Shown piece by piece: positions 34,176 to 46,885 of a stretch of DNA of 64,000 nucleotides. The translations under genes and the position numbers were made by a program. The notes under the pieces were generated by a model, which did no database searches, had not been told where the DNA came from, and saw nothing but the letters and a program-made list of their open reading frames with translations. Location of the stretch: NCBI GenBank assembly GCA_963585895.1, contig OY757904.1, positions 1,361,907-1,425,906 on the forward strand, in the 5' to 3' direction. Origin of the DNA: Sepioteuthis lessoniana (lineage: Eukaryota; Mollusca; Cephalopoda; Myopsida; Loliginidae). Position 1 is the stretch's first letter. Every line of letters starts with the position of its first letter.

Positions 34176-37100
34176 GCTCCATTGAGTGTTTTTCACATCA
34201 GCGTTCCCCAATCGTTTTCCACAGGACAATAAATCTTGTCAAGTTTCTAGGACTATTCTCACTATATGGATCGATCTTGACAGTGCTGTAGTTTAGTTTC
34301 CAAGTCTTTCCGTCTTTTTACCAAACCTTTAAGGATTATTCCGAGTGCACCAATTATAATTGGTATCACCGTCACTTTTGTGTTCCATAGTTGTTGTTTT
34401 TTTTTTTTTTTTTTAGTTCTCTAACAAGTTCTGGGTACTCATCTCTATGCTTTCTTTTAATTTTTACTCTGTGTTTTGCTGGGGTGGGGCAAAGTCCACT
34501 ATACGACGAGTTCTCTTTTCTGTTGACTATCACTTGGTCTTATTCTCCGGCGGATTCCAAGTTGAGCATATAGCATTTGTTCTTCGGGTCAAATTAAATT
34601 TCTTGCACATTTGCCAGTGGATCACCTTCCCCGTCCAGTCGTGTCTAGTTTTACACTTTCTTACGCTAATTTATTGCATTCGCTTATTGAACGTTTCGTC
34701 TCTATCACCACATAACCTACATTTGCTGTTTGGTTGCGTCTTATCTATTCTTGCTTTGATATGATTGGTCTTTATGGTGTCGTTTTCTGCTGCTATTAGG
34801 GGATATTCAGTTTCTCTCTTAAGGTTTCCCTTTCTTAGCCACGTCCATGTTTTTCCTCTGTGAGCGGTCACTTAATAGTTGCTTAAAACGTCTATAGAGT
34901 TGTTTTTCTTCCAATTTTTGTATTCTGGCTATTTTCGTTCTGTTGATCCTCGTATCGTCAGTATTATTTCTGATGACTGAAATCAGTCTTCCTCTGCGCT
35001 TTTGTAGGTAGTCTTCGAGTCATTGTATCGATGCATTAACGCTGTTTTCAATCATGGCAAGTCTTTTTCTTTTCATGACACATATAGTCTGTCTATGCCA
35101 TCTCTGGGATTTAAGACCTTATGCATGGTCATTAGTTTTCTTGTTCTCTGCTTGTTTAAGTTCTTCTCTGATCCACTTCAAGAATGTTTCAGAGTATTTT
35201 ACAAGGGGGATAGCCCAGGTATTCATACCTTTTATAAGGATCCTACGATATAATTTTGTTTCAAGTAGCTTTCTTGTTCTCAAGAGATACTCTTATTCTA
35301 TTTTTCTTTCATCTCCACTTATTTGATGGTGTCCTTTTCCAATATTCCCAAGTATTTGTGAGTTTCCTCATCTTTGAGGGTTCTGATTTTATTTGATTTG
35401 TTAGTTCGATCCCCTCCGTCATGTACTGTTTCTCGCTTTTTGTTACTAGCATGGCGCATTTTTCTATGCCAAATTCTATCCCTATATCTTAGTTGTATAT
35501 TCTCACTGTATGTATTAGAGTTTCCAATTCTTTTTCGTTTTTGGCAAACAGTTTGACGTCGTCCGTGTACATTAGGTGATATATCTTTGCTCGTGATTTA
35601 CTAAGTTTGTATCCGCTTGTGCATTTCCTGAGTATATGGTTGAGTGGCATCATCGGTATTATAAATAGTAATCGTGACAGTGCATCTCCTTGGTAGATAC
35701 CTTTCGGAATCTTAGTCTCAGCTAAGCTTTTCCCTCCTGCAGTCAATTCCACTCGCCAGGTTTTCATAGTTTTCTCGATAAAATTTATGACTTCATCTGA
35801 TATCTTGTTCATTTTAAGGCAGTTTATCATCCAGCTTTGCGGAACCATATCATATGTTTTTGTTGTCAAGCCATGCCATAGCTTGATTTTTCCGTCTTGT
35901 CTTGCTCTCGTTGAGGATATGTTGATCATGTAAAGTAGCTATCCTCTGCTACTGGTCCACTTGCGACATCCTTTTTGTTCTTCGGGGAACAAACTGCGGC
36001 TTGTTAGCGAGTCGTAAATCTTTTCCCTTATTTGTAGCGTCAGTATTTTCCACATCATAGGTTGGGACGCTATGAGTCTGTAGTTATTAGGGTTGGTTAC
36101 TTTGAGGGTTTTATTTATCAATGTGGTTTTTCCTTTGGTCATCCATTCGGGTATGTTTGCTTCTTGTAGGCATCTTTTCGTTTCGATAGCAAGTCTAATA
36201 TAGATGGAGGTGAGTTTTTTGAACCAGAATCCATGTATACCATTATAGCCAGGCGTTTTCTAATTTTTTTTTTTTTTATTGTTCTTCAGAGTGAATCGAT
36301 GTGTTTTTTCATCTTCGGTCTTTCTTTGAGTTTTTTTTAACTCTTTTTTCCATGTTGCTTATCCATTCGGCTTTTTTGTTATGTCTCTTTGTTGCCATAT
36401 TTTGCACCACAATTGTTTAGCTTCCCTTGCATCCGATTGCTGGCATGTCTTTGTGCTATCTCCTCCTAGTTGCCGATTGAATTTGTAGTCGTTCTTTCGG
36501 AATGTCTCCTTTTGTCGGTATTGTTTTACCCTTTCTCGATATCTTTTTAATCTTCCTTTTATGGCTAGTATTTTCTGGGTTTTTTTTTCGATTTGTATTG
36601 TCATTTTTACTTATGTTTTTTTTTCTTTTTGTCCCTACATATTCCAACGTTTTACCTTTGTTTTATCATTTTTGCTTCTTGTCGTAAATTTCCTATCTGC
36701 GTTTCCAGTCGAATTTTCCATCCAGATTTGGAGATTCTGCTCTCGTTTTTTTTTAGGGTAAACCCGATTTTTTTACAGTCTAATTTCGCTCCTGCATATA
36801 TTAGTTCATTTAATTCCGTGATGATTTTCGTTGAGATAAGTGTTAATAATTCGTTTATCTTTTCCGTTTTCGCGTTGACTGTTTTCCAGACGTGGTTTCT
36901 TAGTGATGGTAATATAGTCTTCTTTTCATACATTATTCTCTTTGAATTTTCTAAATTCATTACTTGTCTTGTCTTAGTGTTTGTTTTGTGTTGTTTAGAT
37001 GTATGGTGTTTCTATCATTAATGGTTTTCTGTTCATTTCGATTTGACTCTTTTCGTTTGTCAATATTTAGTGTGTCAGTTATTGTATTGTTGTTTTGATT

Positions 37101-37600
37101 CACTATTTGTTTTCTGGCCTATTTCTAGTATTTCAAGGTCAGAAAACAAACCTTTCTTTCTAATTGTCCTAACTTGGTCAGTGTGTCTTTGGTTTGTTGT
37201 CTGAAATTTAGCGCATTCTTCCTAGATCTCTATCATGCTTTTCTTATATCCTCTTAGTGTAGTGTTGCTCCTAAAATATCAGTGAAATGCAAGTTGGTTA
37301 TCTTCTCTAGTCCATGTTTTGTGTTGGCGTTTTTGGTTTGTGTGGTTACTTAGATCGTCGTTCGTGTACCTGAAAAAAGAACATTCGCAGGATGACGACG
37401 AATCCCCAAATGTTGATATCAGGGGAGCACCTGCCGATAATGACACCCAGGCCTGTTGTCTGGGTCCCACCGTGCGTTATATTTCAAAACGAGATTTTTT
37501 TTATCATGGGTTGTATATTGTGGCTATAGCAGACTCAGGGGTTGTTTAAAATCTTCGCACCTGTCACAGATGTGACCAAGGTTTCTTAAGTAAGAGCATT
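34176..37600 (-). mobile_element. R4-type LINE, near full length, degraded
   Basis: About 3.4 kb on the minus strand. The N-terminal piece (37279-37470) has SCECSFFRYTNDD and KTWTREDNQLAFH, a Myb/SANT-like tryptophan-acid pattern plausible for DNA binding. A charged middle follows (36359-36960: LRNHVWKTVN, RYRERVKQYRQK, LWCKIWQQRD). The RT is at 35489-36142: FPEEQKGCRK, motif A split by a frameshift (AMAWLDNK then TYDMVPQSW), motif B GIYQGDALSRLLFIIPMMP, and an intact catalytic box HLMYTDDVKLFAKNE (about 35557-35585). Toward the 3' end come KTWTWLRKGNLKRET (34830) and a CCHC start KCRLCGDRDET (34690-34720). A family consensus protein would be near 1200 residues. Several frameshifts make it inactive. 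The plus-strand ORFs here, such as 36593-37021, are antisense shadows. Confidence 0.88.
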
Positions 37601-37814
37601 CTTTCAAAGAAAGGGAAGAGATAATAAAAGTAAGAAATAAATATAAGTTAGTAAAAAAAATTAAGCACTTATAAAGCTACTTACTTTCAGCAAAACCAGA
37701 TCAGGTTGTACTTCTTCTTAGATTAATTTCACTCGCAAAAGTAAAGTTTGTTTTTTTTTTCGTTTTTTCCGATTTTTTTTTCTTTTGGCTTTTCCTTTCT
37801 CCATTTTTTTTCTA

Positions 37815-37950
37815 CGAGAGTTTTTCATATCAGTTTTAACTACAGTTTTTCACTGGAGTGATAGTAAGTCTTCTCATATCACCAGGACTCTTCTAAGTAT
37901 TCGAGCCGATCTTAATTATGTTATGACCTCGATGGTCTCGATTCCTCCCC
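37815..37950 (-). mobile_element. R4-type LINE 3' tail fragment
   Basis: TTTTTCACTGGAGTGATAG, CACCAGGACTCTTCTAAGTA and GATGGTCTCGA correspond to the reverse complement of the family 3' tail. It is followed by ATT/ATTAG-rich DNA (37985-38040), which could be the remains of a (TAA)n target. Confidence 0.7.
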
Positions 37951-40900
37951 TAATCTTCAGTTTCCCCTGTCTCTCCCGTTGTTAACCCTAGCAGTATTAC
38001 TATTTCTAGCATTAGCTTTATTAGTATTAGAAATTAATAGTAGTTGTTTTATTTCTTCTGTTGAGAAACATCTGATAACAATTGTTATTACTTCACGTCA
38101 TTTTGAAAATATTTATTAACACATTTTGCCTGTAATTCTCTTAAATTAGAATATGAAAATGACTATTAAAAGAAAGTCTATGTAATTATTTCCAATTGAT
38201 AATCTCGAGATGTTAACACTCGTTCAATTTGGTTTGCTTTTATCTGGATATTGACTCATTGACTTATACCAAAAATCCTATTCCAATCTTACAAGGTTAT
38301 CTGTCCATTAGTCTATTTTTGGACTCAGGGAAAAGATCATATAGAAAATCATACATCTTTTTCAAAATTAATCAATATTTATGTATCTAATTTCAATGCA
38401 TTTAACATTGTAAATCTTTTCAAAAATCATCAAAAATAAATTCCATATCAAAAGGGAAAAATATCATTTTATATCATTTCTATTATCTTCTATTTAACAT
38501 CTGCATATTGCATCGATTGTTGCAGCTCTTGCCAAAATGACGGGAGACTTGGAGCATCAGATTTTTTTTTTTGTACAAAATTATTTTCTATTTCAAAATT
38601 GATATAATAGATAAGAGGTGCAATATTGATTTGCTTTTCAGCTTTTCGAATTGTTCTCAGATCTAAAAGACAACTGGGATTTGAATTGTCTTTGTTTTTC
38701 TTCTAAATGTTTTAAACCTAAAATACCATTCTTTGTGTTATGAATGACTGAAAATACATTTTGAAGGGGGAAAAATCCGTTATATTGTCAGCTAAAAAAT
38801 AGAGGGACAAAATCAGACTAATTACAGGAAACGAAAAAGAATGATTGAATGAAAAGAAGGTATAATGGTGTTAATTTTATTTTCATCAATTTACTCATTG
38901 ATTGGATAAATATCAAAAAAGTTTTCTTATTTATAATCTTGGAATTGAAAACTTACAAAGAAAATGAAAGTTTTCTAAACAGAGATTACGTCATTTGAAT
39001 AGATGAGGTAAAAGAAAACAAAACTAAAGAAAAAAACTTTAGGATATTAAAAATTAATTCATAAGCTTTTATCATTTCCTATCAGTGCTGGGAAGCCAGG
39101 GAAGTGAATCCAGTTTTGTAAAACAAAAACTTTTTGCCAAGGTTAACTTAATATAATCCAAAGATATATTTGTGGTATAAAAACAGTACTAAACTAGTTT
39201 TTTCAAATGAGGACAATCTATTTACCATAAAAGATCAGCTTTGTAATATTGTTTGTGAATGCCGTGCTGTTGAACTTTGTGTGATTATATGTGGTTGCGT
39301 GATGCGTGAGGGAAAAGAACATAGTAAGGAAGATATCAGGAAAGTTATCCTTTTTTTTTTAAATCTGAGGCAACTATTTCAGCTAATATAAAGCAAAAGA
39401 CCAAGTCGTTTTTGATTAATAAAGAAATAAAGGTATATTATGAAGACAATAAAACGATCTACATTTATTGATTTTGTTCCATAGTTTCCAGTTAATCGTA
39501 GACAGCATAATACTAAGAAATCTAACTGAACTGCAGCAACTTCATACACAACTAAATCGACAAAAATCGCTATTATACACTCACTTAAGAATAGGTGTGA
39601 TCGATTTAAAGTTTCAATTTTCTCTGTAAACTTTTAGTCTATTATGTAATACGTCATATATGTTTTATATATGTATTATATATGTATTAAATATGTACTA
39701 AGCTTAACGTTTTCTAACATGAATAACTCAAGGAAGAATCTAAGGAAAATTAAACTCATTAATTAGTAAAATAACCTGTTGATAACTATCCCACAGGATG
39801 GTAAGCACATCATTATTACTTATAGATATGTTTCTCCAGAAGATGTACTAAACGAATGATACTCTGAAAGGTTCTCTGCCCACGCTTTTGGCGATTATTT
39901 TAACCTTTTTGACCTTTCATGAAAATTGACTATTTACTTTCTTATTGGTTCAGTCATCAAAAATCTTTTTGAAGTAGAAGTCATGAAATTTGATTGGAAG
40001 AAAAGCAGAAACGAACAAGTTGATGTCGGTGAAGAGTATTCATCGTTATTATCCAATACTTATCTATTCAACTGTAGTTCAGTCTCCCACTGAATAGAAT
40101 TTCAATAGTCAAAGATTTGGCTGGAGCCAGACTTTCCTAGTTTGATTATAAAAGTTATGAACAGATAAAATCTGGATAACGTCAGTAAACCTCATTGAAC
40201 GTTACTTATTTAAGATTCATTTTTATTAGAAGAATGAAAGGTCTTTATAAATTGATCATTTCAAAGATGGCCCTTGACAAGTAACAGATGACTTTAACAT
40301 CATTGAGGAAACTGATTTGGTAATTTCAAACGTAGATTTATATTTGCAGTTTCTTCTTGGTTACTTTGACGCAATATTTTGGCTAACTGAAAATTATGTT
40401 GAATGATTGTTGTAAAATTGAATAGATAACTTTTATTCTGATAATACGGGATTAAAATTAGCATTGAATATCTCATTGTGAAGCTAGTCTCGCAGACTGT
40501 TTAAGTTCAATCCTCACTAGGAGTTCATCATTTGGATTTGTAAGACTAATTTCATTTTTACAAATTTATCTTGATATCACCCTCCAAACTTTATGCAAAC
40601 ATAATTCGTTTATGATTCTTGTATAAGAGCAGCCGAATCCATTTTTGTTATCTGTTCTAAACTGATTTACGGGACCAAAATATCAAAATTTATAATCTGC
40701 TTTAATTGAATTAACCAGAATATCATATGTAGTAGTACATGATGAACCTGGTTGTAAATACATTATGTAAGGATTCGAATTCTTCCTTTCATTGTTTGAT
40801 TTTAGGATATGTGCTCGTTGCCTGGGATAAAATATCAAAATATTACCCGACCACCCAGTATTCCTATCAAGAATTAAACAATAGCACTTGTAGCCGAATT

Positions 40901-41057
40901 AATCTCATTGTTACTTTAAAAGGTACATTATATAAAATGAAAAATGGAGAAATTTTTTAAAGTATAATAATTTTAATTGATTTACACAACTTCAAGTTGA
41001 CAAAAATTCATATTGTGTTTTACATATAAAGTGGTAATATCCAATTGTTAAGTAAAC
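37951..41057. other. AT-rich non-coding DNA, no gene seen
   Basis: About 3 kb without a recognised repeat or domain. ORFs at 39170-39391 and 40739-40960 (plus, 73 codons each) have no recognisable feature. A partial tRNA-like B box (AAGTTCAATCCTCACTAGG) at about 40503-40521 may mark a very decayed SINE. Confidence 0.55.
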
Positions 41058-42610
41058 ATCATCATAATCATCATCATCTCGTGCTGCTAGTACGGATTTC
41101 CCTGACTCTCTCTCCCCCCCCTCTCTCTCTCTCTCTCTCTTGGTCCTTATCATCCATCGCTTCCAGCAGGTCTTTTAGACCACATCCTGTGTCTGTAAAG
41201 CATTGTCATAGATAAGTTCTAGTGAGTCGTCTACACTTGTACGTCCGTGTGAAGGGGTCCACTGGAGAACGTCGTTTATGAGTTCGTCTTTACTTCTCCA
41301 ACAAGTGACCTGCATGTCTTGTTCGTCTTATTTGGATGGTTTTAGAGATAGGAGGTAAGTGGCTGTACAGTTGTTCTTTCATGGGGTGTTGCTTCCAGGA
41401 TTTGTTCAATATAGCTTGTATCATTCTTGTGCAGTTCCCGCCTATCTTTTTCTCTCTATGTTTTGTCAGCATCCATTTGGTGCATCCATACAGTAGTATT
41501 GACACAACTGCTGCTTGGAAGAAATTTCGTTTTACTTTATCAGAATGGTCAAACTTCCATATGATTGATAGCTATCCATGCCTTTGCGAGGTGCATATTC
41601 ATGTTTCTGTTGGTAGATGAGATGCTGCTACCGAGGTATGGGAACTTTTCCTCTGGTTTCAAAGAACTACCATTTAGAGTGGAGATATCCTATTGATTAA
41701 AACACATGTACTCCATTTTGTCTGCTTTCACATGGAGGCCAATACCACCTGCTACCTTTGCAGCAGGGATTCAGCTTAGGTAGGTTAATTGCAAGAAGCG
41801 CTATATCATCTGCGTAGTCAGCGTCCGTAATAGTTTTTGCCGGGTATCATCGTCTGCTTCTTGCTTTTTTTTTTAGTGTAAAATCCTGTTCTTTCATTAG
41901 ATCTATCGCCGTCCGAAGTCGGTTGTGTAGGCACATTATGAAAAGCTAGGGCACTAATGTAACTCCTTGCAGAACACCAGCAACAAATGTCAAATAAGTC
42001 TGTTTTTCTATCTGGTGAGCGAACTTTTACTTTCATCTTTATATTATTATGGCTGTGACAGTTTCTATAGACCACAGGCTAGAAGTATTTGCTCCACATT
42101 CGCTTTGTGTACAGAGTCAAATCCATCAGAGAAATCTACAAATATGAGTGTCCCCACGAGGTTTTTTTGTGCAAACTCCTAAAATTCAACGGGTTGTCAG
42201 AATCTGTGATGTCCTGTATCGTTTTATCTGAAAACCATTTTGATTCTTACAAAGAATTTTTGTCAATTTCTGGTTTAATGTAGTTGAGTGTCAGAGCATT
42301 ATCAATCTTTGCCGCAATGGAAGTAAGGGTTATACCTCGGTAGTTCTTGGCAATTCCTAGGTCACCTTTCTTGCGGTAAAAGGGAAGGACGTAGCCTTTG
42401 GTTCATCCTTCTATTGTGTTCTGGTTATATACGGTGTTGCAGTATTGGAGTAGTAGGTCATCGAATTTCCTTTTCTGTCATACTTCTGGTGGATTTCATC
42501 GAGACCGGCAGCTTTCCAGATTTTAATCTATGTCCTAAGTCGAGTTGTCCTTGAGTAAAACTGTCCTAGTTTGATGTGTTGCTGATTATTACCAATTTAT
42601 TGAGTCATCG
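41058..42610 (-). mobile_element. RTE-clade LINE, 5'-truncated reverse transcriptase
   Basis: The minus-strand copy begins with its (ATG)n tail at 41058-41078. From high to low coordinate the frames encode the RT: NYRGI-type sequence (about 42335), motif A FVDFSDGFDSVHK (42080-42130), KVKVRSPDRKTDLFDI (41990-42035), and the catalytic box DADYADDIALLA with YADD intact at 41805-41816. The C-terminal SILLYGCTKWMLTKHREKK and LYSHLPPISKTIQIRRTRHA follow (41290-41505). Stops and frameshifts separate these pieces. The family is the same as at 18436-18892 but clearly older. It is missing the endonuclease half. Confidence 0.9.
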
Positions 42611-42966
42611 AAAGACCACCATGACTCTCACTCAAACCATATGTTAAATAATACTACTATGATAAAGTTATTACATAAGGGCATAAGATAATTATTTGCA
42701 AATATAAATCTCGAAGTAGAAACACAGACAAAATCATGTGATATTTTATTGTACTTTCTATGATTTCACTCGGATTTTTATATCCTTTTTCTCATTCTTG
42801 AGTGACTTTGAGAAAGTCCAATATTAGCTGAACATGTAGAAAGCAAGAAACAAAAGCAATATATCTAAATCTGGAATAATTAACTTGGAGCAAAATACAA
42901 TTAAGAATATTCCACTTCACAAAAAATAGAAAGGAAAATGAGGCTAAGTTTGTTAAAAAATGTGTT
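42611..42966. other. AT-rich non-coding DNA
   Basis: Nothing recognised. Confidence 0.5.
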
Positions 42967-42996
42967 CCACACACACACACACACATACATACATAC

Positions 42997-43047
<51 letters not shown>

Positions 43048-43065
43048 AAGAGAGAGAGAGAGAGT
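42967..43065. repeat. compound microsatellite CA/CATA/TA/GA
   Basis: (CA)n, then ACAT units, (TA)n and an interrupted (GA)n run one after another. Confidence 0.95.
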
Positions 43066-43334
43066 GAATTTTGAATGAACCACTAATGAATAAATTAAAG
43101 CAACCTACTGAAACGAGTATCAACGTTAAAACAAACAAAAACCCAAAATTGACCAAACAAAAAAATGTAAAAGGCCTAAAAAGTAAGAAAAAGAAAAATG
43201 ATAAATCAGAATGTGATATCAAGATACTTTTATAATAATCGCGTGAACGAACAAATAATAAAACCTTCATTACCGATTAGAAAACTAAATTGTGTCTAAT
43301 CCTCGGGTCAATCAATAATAAGAATAGCTCAACT

Positions 43335-43445
43335 TTATGGGCTAAGTGGGATGGTTAGCATGTTTTTATTGAAGAAAAATTCGCTTGTTTAATGACTTCG
43401 AACCTCACTTGGTATTTTCTTGCTGAGACCTTTATGACAGTCTAG
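43335..43445 (+). mobile_element. tRNA-like SINE head
   Basis: TGGGATGGTTAGCATG fits an A box, and GACTTCGAACCTCACTTGG about 45 bases later fits a B box. The order matches the other SINE heads in the window. No cloverleaf can be drawn. Confidence 0.6.
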
Positions 43446-43689
43446 ATTAAGTTCATCAGATATTTCCAAACCACCCTAATCCTAAAAATGGGTGGGTTGA
43501 ATACTTGTACCATTCCCATGATAGGGCTACGTGTGAAACGTACATCGAATGTCCATATATATATATATAACACATATCACATAGAACATAGGAATCTCGA
43601 AACACGAAACTTTTTATTACCTTTGATTTTAAAGATTCTTCGACACAAGGAGAGAGAGGCACAATCTTTCTATTCTGGCGTTTTCATCT

Positions 43690-43990
43690 GTTCCCCCTCC
43701 CAATAGGTGTGGCACCCGCCACAAAGGTCTCCGCGAGCAAGCGAAAACCAACCGTCTCCCCCCCGAGGCAGGTCTCATCTCAACTAATTAGCTTTTTCAA
43801 AATCTCCCAAAATCCTCCGTGCGCTTCCGGTGCGTGATGTCATTCGCACTCGCTAGCCTGTTTGCCATCTCGGGCTATTGTGACATCTCTGAGTGACACG
43901 CCCGCTCAGCGCTCGCGCGTGAACACCTGTGTTAATCTTGCCCCTAAGTAACCCATGCACTGAGCCGAAAGGTTCTCAGCCTAACTAAAC
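43690..43990. other. CpG-rich island of unknown origin
   Basis: About 300 bp with clearly higher GC and many CpGs (for example CCGCGAGCAAGCG, CGTGCGCTTCCGGTGCGTG, CGCCCGCTCAGCGCTCGCGCG) in otherwise AT-rich DNA. No ORF or repeat family is recognised. It could be a promoter-like CpG island, an LTR or the GC-rich part of an unidentified element. Confidence 0.5.
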
Positions 43991-45352
43991 CCAAAGGCAT
44001 AAACTGAAATCCCTCAGCCATTATATTACATATTTATTTAACAAGATAATCCGTTGAGTCTGTTTTATATTAGTTTTCTATTATATTAAAATTTAAAAAA
44101 ACTTGCCGAAAAATAATAAATATACGAAACAACATGATAAAAATGACTTAAAGAGAAAATGAAATTCTATAAAAATATATACGATTAATTAAATAAAGTA
44201 ATTTAAATAAAAAAAATTATTTCTGAACTACCAATAGACAAGTTTACCCTGTTGACCCAGTTATAAGCGAAAAGATCCAACAGGAAAAAAAAAGCCCCTA
44301 AAGAACTCGAAAGTACTGACAGTGTGCATGCTTCAGTAAATTCCATGGTGGCTAAGAACTGAACAATTTTCAGACAATACTATGATAAAATCTTGTAATT
44401 ATGATATTTTCTCAACTACAGACACATAAGTGAATCAAACACATTTGCTGTCCAACTTTGTTGACGGAGATAATAATTTAATGATGAATATCGGAAGAAA
44501 TTTTCAGACCTTGAATTTTATTATAATGAAAATCAGATTGATACAATTCAGGAGATAACACAGTAATCTTCGATTTTTGAAATATCTTCTGTGTTCTATA
44601 TTGATACATGAAGTATCTCTATCAAAAACATATCTTGAATCCGATTCCATTATTTGATAAAGAACATTTTGTTTTTAGTTCAAGACCGAACTTCGTAAGG
44701 AGCTACGTATTTATGAGCGCTACTAATAGATACCAGTTTACGGACATTACTAAGCCTGTTTCCTAGAGATTTACCAATATCAAGAAACCCATCACTTGTA
44801 TTTCTCGTAATTTGGTGTGCAAATACACTTGACAATAATTATGACATGACCCGGTTTCTATAAACTAAAACAGTATCTTATTCTTGTTAAAAGAGCACCT
44901 TACTTCAATCAAATTTCCAACTGAACCAACGGAGGCGCCTTAGCAAGCTTAGCTACTCTTGCGGACAGTAGTTACGCTGAAAGAGTTAACGTCGTTAAGC
45001 GCCACTAATTGGATTTCACTTGGAAACGTTGAACAGGAAACTTTCCAACAAGCCGGGAGTAACAAAGGTAAATAAATGTCAAATGATGAATGGGTGCAAA
45101 ATGTAAGAAAATTCGAATATTTACCCGACTTAAGTGAAAGTTTAATTCATGGAAAACTCAACTGACTTCAGCTGAAAACGAGATCGGCTGCTATTGCATA
45201 ACTACTACGTGGATATCATCATTCATATCATCTTCACTTCCGGTCATGTACTCTTGAAATACAATCAGAAGCAGCCTTCATTCATGCAGTATTTCAACTA
45301 TCTCCCGCATGGATACGGACCACCTACATGAAATAATTCATTGATCGGAACA
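43991..45352. other. AT-rich non-coding DNA, no gene seen
   Basis: No ORF above 60 codons. No repeat of the families listed here was seen. Confidence 0.55.
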
Positions 45353-45353
45353 T

Positions 45354-45414
<61 letters not shown>
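45353..45414. repeat. (CAA)n(TAA)n microsatellite at LINE 5' junction
   Basis: (CAA)n at 45353-45382 passes into (AAT)n at 45383-45414. The R4-type LINE copy starts at the next base (YNAESVLENEMHK). Confidence 0.95.
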
Positions 45415-45415
<1 letters not shown>

Positions 45416-45823
45416 TACAACGCCGAATCCGTCCTGGAGAATGAGATGCATAAAATTCAGTAGGATTTTGAGATACAAAGAGAAATCACCTTTTAATCTC
45501 GGCCAAACGACTTGACTCAGTGAGTGTCTACAAAAATAAATGAACAAGTAAATAAACAAAAAAAAAAAAGAACCTGCTGAATTGTGGACTTGGCCGTCAC
45601 GGAAGACCACTGATTAAGATTAAAAGAAAGCTAAAAGAGAGATAAATATCTAGACCTAGCTAGAGAACAATAAAATATGGATTATGAAGGTGACGGTGAT
45701 ATTGTAATTGGTGCACTTTGAGAAAAATCCCCCAAAGAACTGATAAAGAGACTCAAAGAAATCAGAGGACAATTAGAGACCCTTCAGACTACAGCATTAC
45801 TACGATCGGCCAGAATAGTGAAA

Positions 45824-45868
45824 GGATAAAAGTATCCAGGACTCTTCTAGTCCTGGATACTTTTATCC
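45824..45868. repeat. perfect 18-bp inverted repeat at insertion junction
   Basis: GGATAAAAGTATCCAGGA at 45824-45841 is followed, after 9 bases, by its exact reverse complement at 45851-45868. It sits exactly where the LINE ends and the composite repeat begins, so it may be a snap-back scar of that insertion. Confidence 0.9.
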
Positions 45869-46885
45869 TGTCGGCTGGGGCTGTAGAATACACTGACTGG
45901 AGCTCCGCAGAAGAGTAAGACCCCCCACCACCACCACAACGAGTGTCCTAATATGACGCTAAACAATCTGATGGTGAGGTTCCAGTAACACTGGAGCTTT
46001 GGGGAATGCTGGGTACCCCTTTATTACCATCTCTCCCTGGTCCATTCTATGGGTTAAATAGAACTAAACCTTGGTTTGAGTTTACTGTTTTTTGCATTTG
46101 AACTGTGTATTGATGCTAAACTGAATAGTTTTAAATAGAACTGTTTTGTCAATTAAACTGTGTACTTATGCTAAACTAAATTATCTGAAATAAAACTGTT
46201 TTGACATTAATTCTGTGTATTGCCTAGTCGGCTGGAGCTGTAGAATACACCGACTGCATCTCTGCAGAGGGGTAAGACCCCCCCCCAATGAGTGTCCTGA
46301 TATATGACACTAAACAATTTGATGGTGAGGTTACAGTAATGCTGGAGCTTTGGGGAATGTGGAGCACCCCTTCATTGCCATTGCTCCCAGGTCCACTCTG
46401 GGAATGGTAGTGCCTGACAGGGCCCTATCTTTGGATTAAATAGAACTAACTGCATACTTTTGCTAAACTGAATTTTTTGAAATGGAAGTTTCTCTAAACT
46501 GAATAGCTTGAAATAGAAACGTTTTCGACAATTAAACTGTACTTACATTCAAACTGCGTTCTTATGCTAAACGGAATTGTTTGAAATGGAACTGTTTTTG
46601 ACATTGAAACTGTACTTACACTGCACTGAATTGTTTACTATAGAACTTTTTTTTACATTTAACTGTATGTAAACAAAATATGTACTTATACTAAACTGGA
46701 TTAGCTGAATTGGAACTGTTTGAATAAACTGAATAGCTTGAAATAGAAATGTTTTCACAATTAAACTATGTACTCATGCTAAACTGAATTGTTTGAAATA
46801 GAACTGACTATTTGTATAAAATGGATTTGGCGTTGAATAGCCTACAAAGGTTGATATACCATAAAACCCAACCAGCCAACCAACC
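45869..46885 (+). mobile_element. composite dispersed repeat, head-to-tail dimer
   Basis: Two cores in tandem: TGTCGGCTGGGGCTGTAG at 45869 and AGTCGGCTGGAGCTGTAG at about 46228. Each is followed by 60-70 bp units with CTTATGCTAAACTGAATTG. Only the second ends with the GATTTGGCG...ATACCATAAAACCC tail. The second core preserves paired blocks (AGTCGG/CCGACT, CTGCA/TGCAG, GGGG/CCCC) within 60 bp. The whole dimer is inserted in an R4-type LINE. Confidence 0.85.

Noticed and set aside
36593..37021. 142-codon Phe/Cys-rich plus-strand ORF
   Set aside because: Antisense of the charged N-terminal region of the minus-strand LINE. The minus strand carries recognisable protein motifs.
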